Source of the DNA: Streptomyces sp. NBC_00443
Lineage (GTDB): Bacteria > Actinomycetota > Actinomycetes > Streptomycetales > Streptomycetaceae
Assembly: GCF_036014175.1 (NCBI RefSeq)
Contig: NZ_CP107917.1
Span: forward strand, 4,278,001 to 4,342,000
DNA length: 64,000 nucleotides
Direction: 5' to 3'
The notes below the pieces were generated by a model, which was not told the DNA's origin, ran no database searches, and was given only the letters and a program-made list of their open reading frames with translations. This document shows positions 35,355 through 44,103 of the stretch, one piece after another; position 1 is the stretch's first letter; the number at the start of each line of letters is the position of its first letter. Made by a program: the position numbers and the translations under genes.

Positions 35355-35392
35355 GCTAACGTCGATCTCAGTTGCAGGTGTGGTTGCCAGAG
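35355..35392 (+). promoter_or_regulatory. Conserved leader block of cold-shock gene 1
   Basis: The block ending AGTTGCAGGTGTGGTTGCCAGAG is repeated almost unchanged before the second cold-shock gene (62589-62625). It lies 89 bases upstream of the ATG. It may span the promoter -10 (TAACGT here, TAGCGT there) and the start of a long, structured 5' leader as in other cspA-type mRNAs. Confidence 0.6.
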
Positions 35393-35480
35393 GGTTCATT
35401 TTCCGACGGGTTAATCAGCACGGCGACGCGGAATCCGCACAAGGCGAATTCCGGGCATCGTCCCCCGAAGGAGAAATGAC

Positions 35481-35684
35481 ATGGCTACTGGCACCGTGAA
35501 GTGGTTCAACGCGGAAAAGGGCTTCGGCTTCATCGAGCAGGACGGCGGCGGCCCCGACGTCTTCGCCCACTACTCGAACATCGCCACCCAGGGCTTCCGC
35601 GAGCTGCAGGAAGGTCAGAAGGTGTCCTTCGACATCGGTCAGGGCCAGAAGGGCCCGACGGCGGAGAACATCGTTCCCGCCTGA
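35481..35684 (+). CDS. CspA-type cold-shock protein 1
   Basis: 67 residues, the standard single OB-fold length. RNP1 KGFGFIEQ at 15-22, RNP2 DVFAHYSNI near 28-36, C-terminal QKGPTAENIVPA. GAAGGAG ribosome site. It binds single-stranded RNA/DNA and melts RNA structure. Differs from the second copy at only a handful of residues (ATGTV/ASGTV start, GPDV/GADV, IATQ/IATS, SFDIG/TFDVT). Confidence 0.97.
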   Translation: MATGTVKWFNAEKGFGFIEQDGGGPDVFAHYSNIATQGFRELQEGQKVSFDIGQGQKGPTAENIVPA

Positions 35685-35710
35685 CACCGGCAGCAACGCA
35701 TACTTCGCAG

Positions 35711-35742
35711 CTGGGGCCCGCACCTTGGGGTGCGGGCCCCAG
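35711..35742 (+). terminator. Terminator after cold-shock gene 1
   Basis: CTGGGGCCCGCACC-TTGG-GGTGCGGGCCCCAG, a 14-bp stem. The same hairpin with small changes follows cold-shock gene 2, so the transcription unit was duplicated as a whole. It also separates this gene from the helicase 190 bases on. Confidence 0.9.
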
Positions 35743-35928
35743 CTCGCTGCATTTCAGGGCGCGCGACGGGAAGGCCCCACCACATCACCGAACGGTGACG
35801 TATTCCCCCGTCGACACGACTCGGCGCCCATCGCCTCCGGCTCGTTCTCGCGATTCCCTGCGCAGTTCATCTTGCTGCGGAAATTCCTTGCTACGCGCCT
35901 ACGTGCTCACATCGAGGAAAGGTTCCGC

Positions 35929-37422
35929 TTGAACCGCGCACGCACCACCCGCACGACCCGTACCAACGACCACGCCCGGGTTTCCGGCGCCAAGCGCTCG
36001 GGGGCGCCCCGGCGTTCCAAGGGCAACGATCGCCGGCAGACCTCACCCCAGGGCGAGTTCGCTCTGCCGGTGACGGTCACGCCCGCGCTGCCCGCCGTCG
36101 AGTCGTTCGCCGACCTCGCCCTGCCGGCGCCATTGCTGGCCGCACTCGGTCAGGAGGGCGTGACCGTACCGTTCCCCATCCAGGGGGCGACCCTTCCGAA
36201 CTCTCTCGCCGGGCGCGACGTGCTCGGCCGCGGTCGTACCGGCTCGGGCAAGACCCTTGCCTTCGGCCTGGCCGTACTGGCCCGGACAGCGGGTCGGCGC
36301 GCCGAGCCGCGGCAGCCGCTGGCCCTGGTCCTCGTACCCACCCGCGAGCTGGCCCAGCAGGTCACCGACGCGCTCACCCCGTACGCCCGCTCCGTGAAGC
36401 TGCGGCTGGCCACCGTGGTCGGCGGCATGTCCATCGGCAGGCAGGCCGGTGCACTGCGCGCCGGCGCGGAGGTCGTCGTCGCGACGCCGGGGCGGCTCAA
36501 GGACCTCATCGGCCGTGGCGACTGCCGACTGGACGACGTCGCCATCACCGTCCTCGACGAGGCCGATCAGATGGCCGACATGGGCTTCATGCCGCAGGTC
36601 ACCGCCCTGCTCGACCAGGTGCGCCCCGAAGGGCAGCGCATGCTCTTCTCGGCCACCCTGGACCGCAACGTCGACCGGCTCGTCCGCCGCTACCTGAACG
36701 ACCCGGTGGTCCACTCCGTCGACCCGTCCGCGGGTGCGGTCACCACGATGGAACACCACGTACTCCACGTGCACGAAGCGGACAAGCACCGGACGACCAC
36801 CGAGATCGCGGCACGAGACGGCCGGGTGATCATGTTCCTGGACACCAAGCACGCGGTTGACCGGCTCACCAAGCACCTGCTGAACAGCGGCGTCCGCGCC
36901 GCGGCCCTGCACGGCGGCAAGTCCCAGCCGCAGCGCACGCGGACCCTCACCCAGTTCAAGGCCGGGCACGTGACGGTACTGGTGGCGACCAATGTCGCGG
37001 CGCGCGGGATCCACGTCGACAACCTCGACCTGGTCGTCAACGTCGATCCCCCCACCGACCACAAGGACTACCTGCACCGCGGCGGCCGTACCGCCCGCGC
37101 CGGAGAGTCCGGCAGCGTCGTCACCCTGGTGACCCCCGACCAGCGCCGCAGCATGACCCGACTGATGGCTGCAGCCGCCATCACCCCCCAGGTCACCCCG
37201 GTACGTTCGGGTGAGGCGGAACTGAGCCGCATCACCGGGGCCCAGGCCCCGTCCGGTGTTCCCGTCGTCATCACCGCGCCCGCCGCGGAACGCCCCCGCC
37301 GCGCCGTGTCCTCAGCGGCCCCCTCGTCCCGAGGCCGCCGCGACCGCGCCGCCCAGGGGCGCGCCACCGGACGAGCCGGTCGACGCAGGGGGCAGCGGCC
37401 CTCCTTCAACTCGGCGGCCTAG
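35929..37422 (+). CDS. DEAD-box ATP-dependent RNA helicase
   Basis: 497 residues from TTG with GAGGAAAGG upstream. Basic N-terminal tail, then Q motif (FPIQ), motif I GRGRTGSGKT, PTRELAQQ, TPGRLKDL, DEAD, SAT, and the C-terminal RecA domain with ALHGGKSQPQRTRTL, VATNVAARGIH and HRGGRTARAG. An Arg/Ala/Ser-rich tail ends the protein. Cold-shock RNA helicases of this type unwind structured mRNA and assist ribosome assembly; placement after a cold-shock gene fits. Its stop overlaps the convergent aquaporin gene stop. Confidence 0.95.
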   Translation: MNRARTTRTTRTNDHARVSGAKRSGAPRRSKGNDRRQTSPQGEFALPVTVTPALPAVESFADLALPAPLLAALGQEGVTVPFPIQGATLPNSLAGRDVLGRGRTGSGKTLAFGLAVLARTAGRRAEPRQPLALVLVPTRELAQQVTDALTPYARSVKLRLATVVGGMSIGRQAGALRAGAEVVVATPGRLKDLIGRGDCRLDDVAITVLDEADQMADMGFMPQVTALLDQVRPEGQRMLFSATLDRNVDRLVRRYLNDPVVHSVDPSAGAVTTMEHHVLHVHEADKHRTTTEIAARDGRVIMFLDTKHAVDRLTKHLLNSGVRAAALHGGKSQPQRTRTLTQFKAGHVTVLVATNVAARGIHVDNLDLVVNVDPPTDHKDYLHRGGRTARAGESGSVVTLVTPDQRRSMTRLMAAAAITPQVTPVRSGEAELSRITGAQAPSGVPVVITAPAAERPRRAVSSAAPSSRGRRDRAAQGRATGRAGRRRGQRPSFNSAA

Positions 37423-38258
37423 AGGCATCGATCAGAAGCTCGCCGGCGACGCGGTAGGAGTTCCACTACCGCGTCCCGGCCGGGCATGAAGATGAGGGCC
37501 ACCAGGGCCAAGCCGACCACGGCGCCGATGAGTTGCATGCCGATGAAGCCCGCCACCGACGCCGGGGCGATGCCGGCGAAGGTGTCGGTGAAGGCGCGGC
37601 CAATCGTCACGGCCGGGTTGGCGAAGGACGTGGACGAAGTGAACCAGTACGCGGCGCCGATGTAGGAGGCGACCGCGACGGGGGCGTAGCGGAGGCGGTC
37701 GGTGCGGGCCAGGCCGAAGATCACCAGGATCAGTCCGGCCGTCGCGACGATCTCACCAAGGAGCAGGTGTCCGGCCGAGCGGTCGTGGGTGGACCACTTG
37801 ACCATCGGTTCGCCGAACATCGCGTCGGCCAGGATCGCGCCCGCGATGGCGCCGGCGATCTGCGTGGGGACGTAGATTGCGGCCTCCCGCAATGTCACGC
37901 CGGGGCCGCCACGGCGAGCGTTCCACCACTCGGCGAGAGTGACGGCGGGGTTGAAGTGCGCCCCGGACACCGGGCCGAGCAGCAGGATCAGAACCCCGAG
38001 GCCGAAGACGGTGGCCGTGGAGTTCGCCAGGAGCTGCAGGCCGACGTCCTTGGTCAGTTCGGTGGCCTGGATGCCGGAGCCGACCACCACCGCCACCAGT
38101 GCCGCGGTGCCGACCAGTTCGGCCGCGGCCCTGGCGAGCAGCGGCGGTGTCTGGGGCGGGGTGGCGCCCGGAGCGGGCTGCGGCTCGGTCCCGGCCACGT
38201 CCGGCGTCGGCGGGGATTCCTCGGCTCTGTCGTGTCCGGCAGCCTCGGTGGCGGTCAA
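37419..38258 (-). CDS. Aquaporin/MIP-family channel in arsenic cassette (AqpS-like)
   Basis: 279 residues from TTG with a CTAGGAG site 7 bases upstream. Polar Pro-rich N-terminus, six TM helices and two NPA boxes (HFNPAVTLAEW near 100, SFANPAVTIGRAF near 211). Genes of this family replace ArsB/Acr3 in some ars operons and let arsenite made by ArsC flow out. Here it follows arsR in the same direction (37 bases apart) with arsC divergent. Arsenite export is a context inference; a plain water/glycerol channel is the alternative. Confidence 0.85.
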   Translation of the reverse strand: MTATEAAGHDRAEESPPTPDVAGTEPQPAPGATPPQTPPLLARAAAELVGTAALVAVVVGSGIQATELTKDVGLQLLANSTATVFGLGVLILLLGPVSGAHFNPAVTLAEWWNARRGGPGVTLREAAIYVPTQIAGAIAGAILADAMFGEPMVKWSTHDRSAGHLLLGEIVATAGLILVIFGLARTDRLRYAPVAVASYIGAAYWFTSSTSFANPAVTIGRAFTDTFAGIAPASVAGFIGMQLIGAVVGLALVALIFMPGRDAVVELLPRRRRASDRCL

Positions 38259-38295
38259 GTTGACTCCTAGGTGCAGATCGCCGCAGGGGCGAGGA

Positions 38296-38610
38296 TCAGG
38301 GACAGGACCGCTTGACGTTGTTCTCGGCGGTGGTGCGCGCGGTCTCCGCCAGGTCGGCGAACCGGCCCGCGAGGGAGGCGATGACGTCGGGCTTGAGCCG
38401 GTAGTAGGTGAACCGGCCGCACGGCTCGGTCTCCACGACCCCGGCCTCGCGCAGCACCTTCAGGTGGTTGGACAGGTTGGTCTGTCTGGCCCCCGTCTCC
38501 TCGATCAGGTGGGTGGTGCAGAGCGTCTCCTTGGCGAGCAGGGTGACGATCCGAAGGCGGAGCGGGTCCGCGAGAACCCGCAACAGATCAGTGTCGACTG
38601 ACGTCAGCAT
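38296..38610 (-). CDS. arsR: ArsR/SmtB-family metalloregulator
   Basis: 104 residues. Winged helix LLAKETLCTTHLIEETGARQTNLSNHLKVLREAGVVETEPCGRFTYYRL (~25-72). Cys residues at CTTHL, EPCGRF and a final RSCP give possible As(III) ligands; they are not the classic ELCVCDL. It should repress its own operon and the divergent arsC until arsenite binds. Expressed ahead of the aquaporin gene. Confidence 0.88.
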   Translation of the reverse strand: MLTSVDTDLLRVLADPLRLRIVTLLAKETLCTTHLIEETGARQTNLSNHLKVLREAGVVETEPCGRFTYYRLKPDVIASLAGRFADLAETARTTAENNVKRSCP

Positions 38611-38634
38611 GGGCTGATAATCTCACATCATTCC

Positions 38635-38650
38635 AGGCTGATACCAGCCT
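38635..38650. promoter_or_regulatory. ArsR operator candidate
   Basis: AGGCTG-ATAC-CAGCCT perfect inverted repeat midway in the 64-bp gap between divergent arsR and arsC. GCTGAT repeats flank it on both sides (GGGCTGATAATC and GGGCTGATCC). Confidence 0.6.
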
Positions 38651-38674
38651 GGGCTGATCCAGAAGGAAGCCTCC

Positions 38675-39094
38675 ATGTCCTCCAGCCCGCTCGCCTCCGT
38701 GCTGTTCGTCTGCGTCCACAACGCCGGGCGCTCCCAGATGGCCGCCGGATTCCTCAGCCACCTCGCGGGCGACCGGATCGAGGTCCGCTCCGCCGGCTCC
38801 GTCCCCGGCGACCAGGTCAACCCGGCCGCCGTCGAGGCCATGAACGAGGTCGGCATCGACATCTCCGCGGCCGAGCCGAAGGTACTCACCACCGAGGCCG
38901 TCCAGGCGTCCGACTACGTCATCACCATGGGCTGCGGCGACGCCTGCCCCATCTTCCCCGGCAAGAAGTACCTGGACTGGGCCCTGGAGGATCCTGCGGG
39001 CAAGGGCGTCGAGGCCGTCCGCCCCATCCGCGACGAGATCCGCCGGCGCATCGAGGCCCTGATCGCCGAGATCGACGCCACGCGGGAGGCGTGA
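38675..39094 (+). CDS. arsC: Arsenate reductase, low-molecular-weight phosphatase type
   Basis: 139 residues. The P-loop CVHNAGRS (Cys 13) matches the CX5R of LMW-PTP-type ArsC; C-terminal Cys pair in MGCGDACPIFPGKKYLDW (~88-106) is the usual redox relay of the thioredoxin- or mycothiol-coupled enzymes. Reduces arsenate to arsenite in the cytoplasm. AGAAGGAAG ribosome site. Divergent from arsR-aquaporin; together they form a complete, small arsenic detoxification set. Confidence 0.93.
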   Translation: MSSSPLASVLFVCVHNAGRSQMAAGFLSHLAGDRIEVRSAGSVPGDQVNPAAVEAMNEVGIDISAAEPKVLTTEAVQASDYVITMGCGDACPIFPGKKYLDWALEDPAGKGVEAVRPIRDEIRRRIEALIAEIDATREA

Positions 39095-39282
39095 GACCGG
39101 AGAAGGCGATCGAGCCGGATGCCGCGGAGCGAATCTTGGTTGTCCGACTCCGGGACCATCCGTCGCTCTCTTCGTCCGTCCACGGTCGGAGAAACCTTGC
39201 CTCCTTGATGGATTCGCCCCAACTCCCTTAGCCGAAAGGGTTGGTCCGATCCGTACACACCAACGGCAAGGACCTCCCCCAC

Positions 39283-40863
39283 GTGCGCAACAGCCGAATA
39301 GCTTGCTTTCTGGCGGCCAGTACCGTCGCCGCCCTGGTTCCCGCCCTCGCGCCGGCCACGGCATCCGCCGCGGCGAACCCCATGAGCCAGTACCAGCAGC
39401 AGAAGCCGGCCTGGCACCGCTGCGACAGAGAGATGCCGGCGACCTTCCAGTGCGCCACCATCAAGGTGCCGCTCGACTACAGCCGTCCCGGCGGCAAGAA
39501 GCTCGACCTCGCGATATCGAGGCTGAAGACGAGCACCAAGCAGGAGCGCCGCGGTGTGCTCCTGCTCAACCCGGGCGGACCCGGCGGTCCGGGCGTCGAC
39601 ATGCCGCAGTACATGGCGAGTGAGCTGCCGAAGAGCGTGAAAGCGAAGTACGACCTCGTGGGGTTCGACCCGCGGGGCATCGGCCGGAGCTCCCCCGTCA
39701 GCTGCGGCCTGACGCCCGAGCAGGCGAACTCGGAACGGCCGTACAAGGCCGCGACGTTCGCCAAGGACGTGACGTGGGCCCGGACCGTCGCCGAGAAGTG
39801 CGACGCCGAGCAGGGCGACAAGCTGCGGCACATCACCACCCGCAACACCGCCCGGGACATGGACGTGATCCGGGCCGTGCTCGCCGAGAAGAAGATCTCC
39901 TACCTGGGGTACTCGTACGGGACCTACCTCGGCGCGGTCTACACGCAGATGTTCCCCAAGCGCTCCGACCGTTTCGTACTGGACAGCGCCGTCGACCCGG
40001 CCAGGGTCTGGCGCGGCATGATCCAGATCTGGGCGGAGGGCACCGAGCCCGCCTTCACCCGGTGGACCGAGTGGACCGCCGAGCGGAACTCCACGTACAA
40101 GCTGGGCAAGACGCCCGCGGCGGTCCGCAAGACCTTCTACGACCTCGTCGCCCAGGCCGACCGCAAGCCGATCGACCTCGACGGCACCAAGCTGACCGGT
40201 GACGACATCCGCTCCGGCAGCCGGGCCACGTTCTTCAGTGTGCGCGACGCCGCCGAGTCGGTCGTCGAGCTGAAGAAGGCCGCCGAGGGCAAGCCCGCCT
40301 CCGGTGCCCGGGAGGGCAGGACGCTCGCGCCGCAGCCGCCGTCGTTCGCCCGCGCCGTGCCCGAGGACAACGGCGACACCGGCTTCTGGTCCGTCGTGTG
40401 CGCCGACACCCGCAACTGGCCGCGCGATCCCGAGCAGTACCGCGCCGACGCGATCCGGGACAAGGCCAGGTACCCGCTGTACGGCGACTTCGTCTCCAAC
40501 ATCAAGCCGTGCGCCTTCTGGAAGAAGAACGGCTCCGAGCCCGCCACCACGATCGACAACAAGGTCGGCGCGCTGATCCTCCAGAACGAGTGGGACTCCC
40601 AGACCCCGCTGGCCAGCGGGCAGGGCCTGCGACGGGTCATGAAGGGCGCGAAGATGGTCACGGTCGCCGGAGGTGTCGGACACGGCATCTACGGCTCCAA
40701 GTCGTGCGCCGACAAGCCGGCCACGGCCTATCTGACCACCGGGAAGCTGCCGGTGAAGGACGTGACCTGCAAGGCCGCTCCGGAAGCACGCGAGCGCGCC
40801 GGCGACAACCCGCTCCCGCTGCCGACGCCTCGGGGCCTGACGGGCATGGTCAGCCGTTTCTGA
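39283..40863 (+). CDS. Secreted tripeptidyl-aminopeptidase-like alpha/beta hydrolase
   Basis: 526 residues from GTG (VRNSRIACFLAAS). Signal peptide with AASTVAALVPALAPATASAAA. Alpha/beta-hydrolase core: LLLNPGGPGGPG (oxyanion region, ~100), DPRGIGRSSP, nucleophile elbow YLGYSYGTYLG (Ser ~215), and a C-terminal lid plus QNEWDSQTPLASGQ (Asp) and GGVGHGIYG (His). This is the S33 TAP family that removes tripeptides from extracellular proteins in Streptomyces. All catalytic residues are present. Confidence 0.93.
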   Translation: MRNSRIACFLAASTVAALVPALAPATASAAANPMSQYQQQKPAWHRCDREMPATFQCATIKVPLDYSRPGGKKLDLAISRLKTSTKQERRGVLLLNPGGPGGPGVDMPQYMASELPKSVKAKYDLVGFDPRGIGRSSPVSCGLTPEQANSERPYKAATFAKDVTWARTVAEKCDAEQGDKLRHITTRNTARDMDVIRAVLAEKKISYLGYSYGTYLGAVYTQMFPKRSDRFVLDSAVDPARVWRGMIQIWAEGTEPAFTRWTEWTAERNSTYKLGKTPAAVRKTFYDLVAQADRKPIDLDGTKLTGDDIRSGSRATFFSVRDAAESVVELKKAAEGKPASGAREGRTLAPQPPSFARAVPEDNGDTGFWSVVCADTRNWPRDPEQYRADAIRDKARYPLYGDFVSNIKPCAFWKKNGSEPATTIDNKVGALILQNEWDSQTPLASGQGLRRVMKGAKMVTVAGGVGHGIYGSKSCADKPATAYLTTGKLPVKDVTCKAAPEARERAGDNPLPLPTPRGLTGMVSRF

Positions 40864-40883
40864 ACCCCGGACCGGTGACGACC

Positions 40884-40917
40884 GCGTGGGGCCCTCCGTC
40901 AGCGGCGGGCCCCACGC
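40884..40917 (+). terminator. Terminator after the peptidase gene
   Basis: GCGTGGGGCCC / GGGCCCCACGC, 11-bp perfect stem. It overlaps the 3' end of the opposing lipoprotein pseudogene. Confidence 0.85.
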
Positions 40918-41485
40918 GTACTCGTGCTGCCGGGGGCGAGTCCGCACGTGCCGGACCTCGATGCCCCGTCCTGCCCCGTCAGTTGCACGGCGACCTTGCC
41001 GTCGGCGTCCTGGCTGTAGGCGATCGTGCAGGTCAGCTGACGTAGCGCGGTGGTGGACAAGCCCTTCAGCGCAAAGGGCAGGCGGGCCGCGACCTTGCCG
41101 CCCTGGGAGACGTCGACTTCGACGGTCACGCCGGGGCGGGTGGCCGGGAGGGCAGTGCTCAGGCCTGCGGCGCGGTCCTCGTCCCGCGGGCCGCCGAGCA
41201 ATGCCAGGACGACCTTCTCCGTGGGCACCGGGCCGGCCGCTTCGCTGAGGTTCTGGTCCTCGGCCGAAGGCCCGGTCGTCCGGATGACGGGGGCCAGCCC
41301 TCCGTCGGGGGAACGGAAGAAGAGCAGCATGTCGTAGTCGCGGTTGAGGAAGCCTGGAAGCTGGCGGGACCGCCCGCCTCGATGACGTCGGTCTCCTGGA
41401 TCCCGCAGCCGCCGAGCAGCGGTACGGTCGCCGCGAAGGCGAGGGTGACGGCTGCCGCGTGCCGACGCGTCCGCGCACGCCTCAT
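40899..41485 (-). pseudogene. GerMN-type lipoprotein, one frameshift
   Basis: Starts MRRARTRRHAAAVTLAFAATVPLLGGCG (signal peptide and lipobox), then IQETDVIEAGGPASFQ. Near 41350-41362 one base is missing; the next frame continues FLNRDYDMLLFFRSPDGGLAPVIRTTG, EKVVLALLGGP, LSTALPATRPGVTVEVD, LTCTIAYSQDADGKVAVQLTG. This lipoprotein type follows sensor kinase genes in Streptomyces, and here its start overlaps the end of a kinase fragment (ATGA). Remnant of a two-component plus lipoprotein operon. Confidence 0.7.
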
Positions 41486-41655
41486 CCGCCGGCCTCCTCC
41501 GCGTGGAGCGGTATCTCGACGGTGAAGACGGCGCCGCCCCCGGGCCGGTTCCCCGCGTGGATCGTTCCGCCGTGCAGCTTCACGTTCTCCGAGGTGATCG
41601 CGAGTCCCAGGCCGCTGCCCGCCGAGCGGGTGCGGGCCGCGTCGGCCTTGTAGAC
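41482..41655 (-). pseudogene. Sensor histidine kinase 3' fragment
   Basis: Only the last ~57 residues remain: VYKADAARTRSAGSGLGLAITSENV (G1 box region with GSGLGLAI), KLHGGTIHAGNRPGGGAVFTVEIPL. The catalytic core upstream is absent and the sequence abuts, head to head, the TetR gene body. A deletion or inversion endpoint lies near 41655. Confidence 0.85.
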
Positions 41656-41657
41656 GT

Positions 41658-42272
41658 ACGGAGATCAAGCAGCGCGCGTGGGAGCAGATCGCCACGGCGG
41701 GCGCGTCCGCGCTCTCCCTCAACGCGATCGCCAAGCAGATGGGCATGAGCGGACCCGCGCTGTACCGGTACTTCAGCGGCCGTGACGAGCTGATCACCGA
41801 GCTCGTGAGAGAGGCGTACCGAAGCCTCGCCGACACCTTCCGCGCGGCCTCGGAGGCCGGCGCCGACGTGACCGGGCTGGCACACGCCCTGCGGGGATGG
41901 GCCCTGGAGGATCCCCAGCGTTACTTCCTCATCTACGGCACGCCCGTCCCGGGCTACCACGCGCCCGACGACACCACCGCGATCTCGTCCGAGATCATGG
42001 CGACCATGCTGGACGCCTGCGCCGCGCTGCTCGCAGAGCCGCCCGCGGACGGCCCGGCCACGCCGTTCGACACGCACCTGGAAGGCCACCGGGACTGGGC
42101 GGGCGGCCATCCCGCGCCGCCCGCGGTCCTCCACCGGGCCCTGAGCTTCTGGAGCCGGCTGCACGGTGTCCTGTCCCTGGAACTCGCCGGCCAGTTCTCC
42201 GGTATGGGATTCGACCCCGCGCAGCTCTTCGCCGCCGAGCTGGACGACCTGGTCGGCGCGCCGGCGAAGTGA
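41658..42272 (+). pseudogene. TetR-family regulator lacking its 5' end
   Basis: Coding homology begins abruptly with TEIKQRAWEQIATAGASALSLNAIAKQMGMSGPALYRYFSGRDELITELV, the usual TetR DNA-binding helices, but without the first ~10-20 residues or any start codon in frame before the ATG at 41739, which is inside the HTH. The C-terminal WHG-type ligand domain (YFLIYGTPVPGY...HGVLSLELAGQF) is intact. Using ATG 41739 would remove the first helix, so it is probably inactive unless read through from the fused kinase side. Confidence 0.75.
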
Positions 42273-42462
42273 AGGCTGAGCCGTCGGCCCAGTCCCTCCC
42301 GCCGTCGCTGCGGCCGCTGCTGCTCGCCCCGTTGTCCGCGAACTCCCCCGAGATTGTCCGTGATCGGTAACGGACGCATCCCCTGGCCGCCGCCCCTCGT
42401 CCTGCCATGTGGTCACAAGGTGACCGGGCATCGGCGAGGAACTGCGCGAAGGCGGGGCGGAC

Positions 42463-43236
42463 ATGGCACGGCACGGCGGCGGGCGGGGCTGGTACGGCAA
42501 GCTGGTCGGGGCGGCGCTCGGGGTGACGGTGCTCGCCGCCGGCGCCTCACTGTGGACCGCGCAGGCCGATGCCGTGGGGGGCTCGGCACCGAAGGCGACC
42601 GCGTCGGCCAAGCCGGGCAGCGACGTCAAGGCGGTCGCGGAGACCATCGTGCACGCCTCGGACAAGGGGGCGCGCGGCGTCAACATCACCATCGACGACG
42701 GCCCCGACCCCGTCTGGACCCCTCAAGTGCTCGACGTGCTGCGGGAGTACGGGGTGAAGGCCACGTTCTGCATGGTGGGGACGCAGGCGCAGGCCCACCC
42801 GGACCTCGTGAAGAAGGTGGTCGCGGCAGGGCACCTGCTGTGCAACCACTCGGTCTCGCACGACACCACCATGGACAGGCAGTCCGAGGCCTACCAGTCG
42901 CAGCAGATCCTCGACGCCGAACGCATGATCACCAAGGCGTCCGGGGGCGTACGGCCGGTGTACTACCGGGCGCCCGGCGGTGCCTTCACCCCCTACAGCC
43001 GCAAGCTCGCCGCCTCCCGGGGCATGCGCCCGCTGGGCTGGAACGTGGACAGCAAGGACTTCGAACGGCCCGGCACGGACGCCATGGTCGCCACCGTCGA
43101 GCGAGAGCTGCCCAACGGGCCGACGATCCTCTTCCACGACGCGGGCGGCGAGCGTTCCCAGACGGTCGAGGCCCTGCGCCGGATCCTCCCGTGGCTCGCG
43201 GAGCAGGGCTACTCCTGCGGGTTTCCGGTGCGTTGA
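42463..43236 (+). CDS. Secreted polysaccharide deacetylase (CE4)
   Basis: 257 residues. N-terminal membrane/signal segment (LVGAALGVTVLAAGASLW). NodB domain: TIDDGPDP (motif 1, metal Asp), HSVSHD (motif 2, HxxxH), RAPGGAF (motif 3), NVDSKDFERPG (motif 4) and ILFHDAGG (motif 5). All five CE4 motifs are recognisable. Likely deacetylates peptidoglycan or chitin-like oligomers outside the membrane. GCGGACATGG start region lacks a strong ribosome site. Confidence 0.92.
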   Translation: MARHGGGRGWYGKLVGAALGVTVLAAGASLWTAQADAVGGSAPKATASAKPGSDVKAVAETIVHASDKGARGVNITIDDGPDPVWTPQVLDVLREYGVKATFCMVGTQAQAHPDLVKKVVAAGHLLCNHSVSHDTTMDRQSEAYQSQQILDAERMITKASGGVRPVYYRAPGGAFTPYSRKLAASRGMRPLGWNVDSKDFERPGTDAMVATVERELPNGPTILFHDAGGERSQTVEALRRILPWLAEQGYSCGFPVR

Positions 43237-43442
43237 GTGCCTGAGTGAGTTCACTTGCCGGCCCGCCCCCTTGTTGGCGGGGCCGTAGAGCTCGCCGATT
43301 CCGGGACGGTTCCAGGTTGCCGATCAGCCACCGCGGGCATCACCACCGGACGGGACCGGCCGCGGGGGACAGGGTGTGGCCCCGGTGCGACGGCGGCTGC
43401 GGCCGAGCGCGCCGGCAGTCCCAGGGAGGGAGTTGAGCACTC

Positions 43443-43865
43443 ATGCGTGCCCACGAGGGTGGTGCCCGAGAGCACACCGCACGCGCCGAGTACCTGCTGC
43501 CGTGCACCGTCGCCTCGGCGCGGCGAGCCCGCAGACTGACGTCCGCCTTTCTCACCCGGACGCATTCCCGCATCGCCGCCGTCGGGGCCGAGCAGGTGGC
43601 CGACGCCACGCTCATCGCGTCCGAGCTGGTCGCCAACGCGGTACGGCACGGACGCACCGGCTGCCGGCTGCGGCTGCAGGTGGGCGCGGGCCGCGTGACC
43701 GTGGAGGTGCACGACGACGCCCCGGGCCGGCCACGCACGCGTGCCGGTCACGCCGACGACGAGAGCGGTCGGGGCCTGGCCATAGTGCAGGCACTCACCG
43801 AGCGTTTCGACGTCGCGGTGCCGGTGACCGGCGGAAAGACCGTCCGGGCGGTGCTGGCCGTCTGA
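43443..43865 (+). CDS. ATP-binding anti-sigma-type regulatory protein (RsbW-like HATPase)
   Basis: 140 residues. Single GHKL ATPase domain: ASELVANAVRHG (N box, ~58-69), VEVHDDAPGRPR (G1), ESGRGLAIVQALTERFDV (G2, ~100-118). This is the large Streptomyces family of RsbW/SpoIIAB-like proteins, without kinase sensor parts. GGGAGG upstream. No sigma factor or anti-anti-sigma gene is adjacent, so the partner is unknown. Confidence 0.87.
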   Translation: MRAHEGGAREHTARAEYLLPCTVASARRARRLTSAFLTRTHSRIAAVGAEQVADATLIASELVANAVRHGRTGCRLRLQVGAGRVTVEVHDDAPGRPRTRAGHADDESGRGLAIVQALTERFDVAVPVTGGKTVRAVLAV

Positions 43866-44103
43866 CGGCACCCGGTCCGTAGGGACGGCCACCACAGGAA
43901 GTGGCCGCTCTCAAGGCGGCGCGGCGACGAACCGCGGCCCACAGCCGATGTGTTGCTGTGTCACGGCCGTGCCACGGGGGCGTCCTGAAGGGCAGACGGG
44001 CGTGACCTGCGGGCTCCGGGACTCCTCATAGTCGGTACAGAGCGGGAAACCGGCAACGAACACCGTCGGCTCCCCACTATCGCCGCCTCGGAAGGAACCT
44101 CCC

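Noticed and set aside
38914..41478. An 854-codon open frame antisense to arsC and the secreted peptidase
   Set aside because: Composition follows the third-codon GC of the opposite strand; no domain or ribosome site, while the sense genes have full catalytic motifs.
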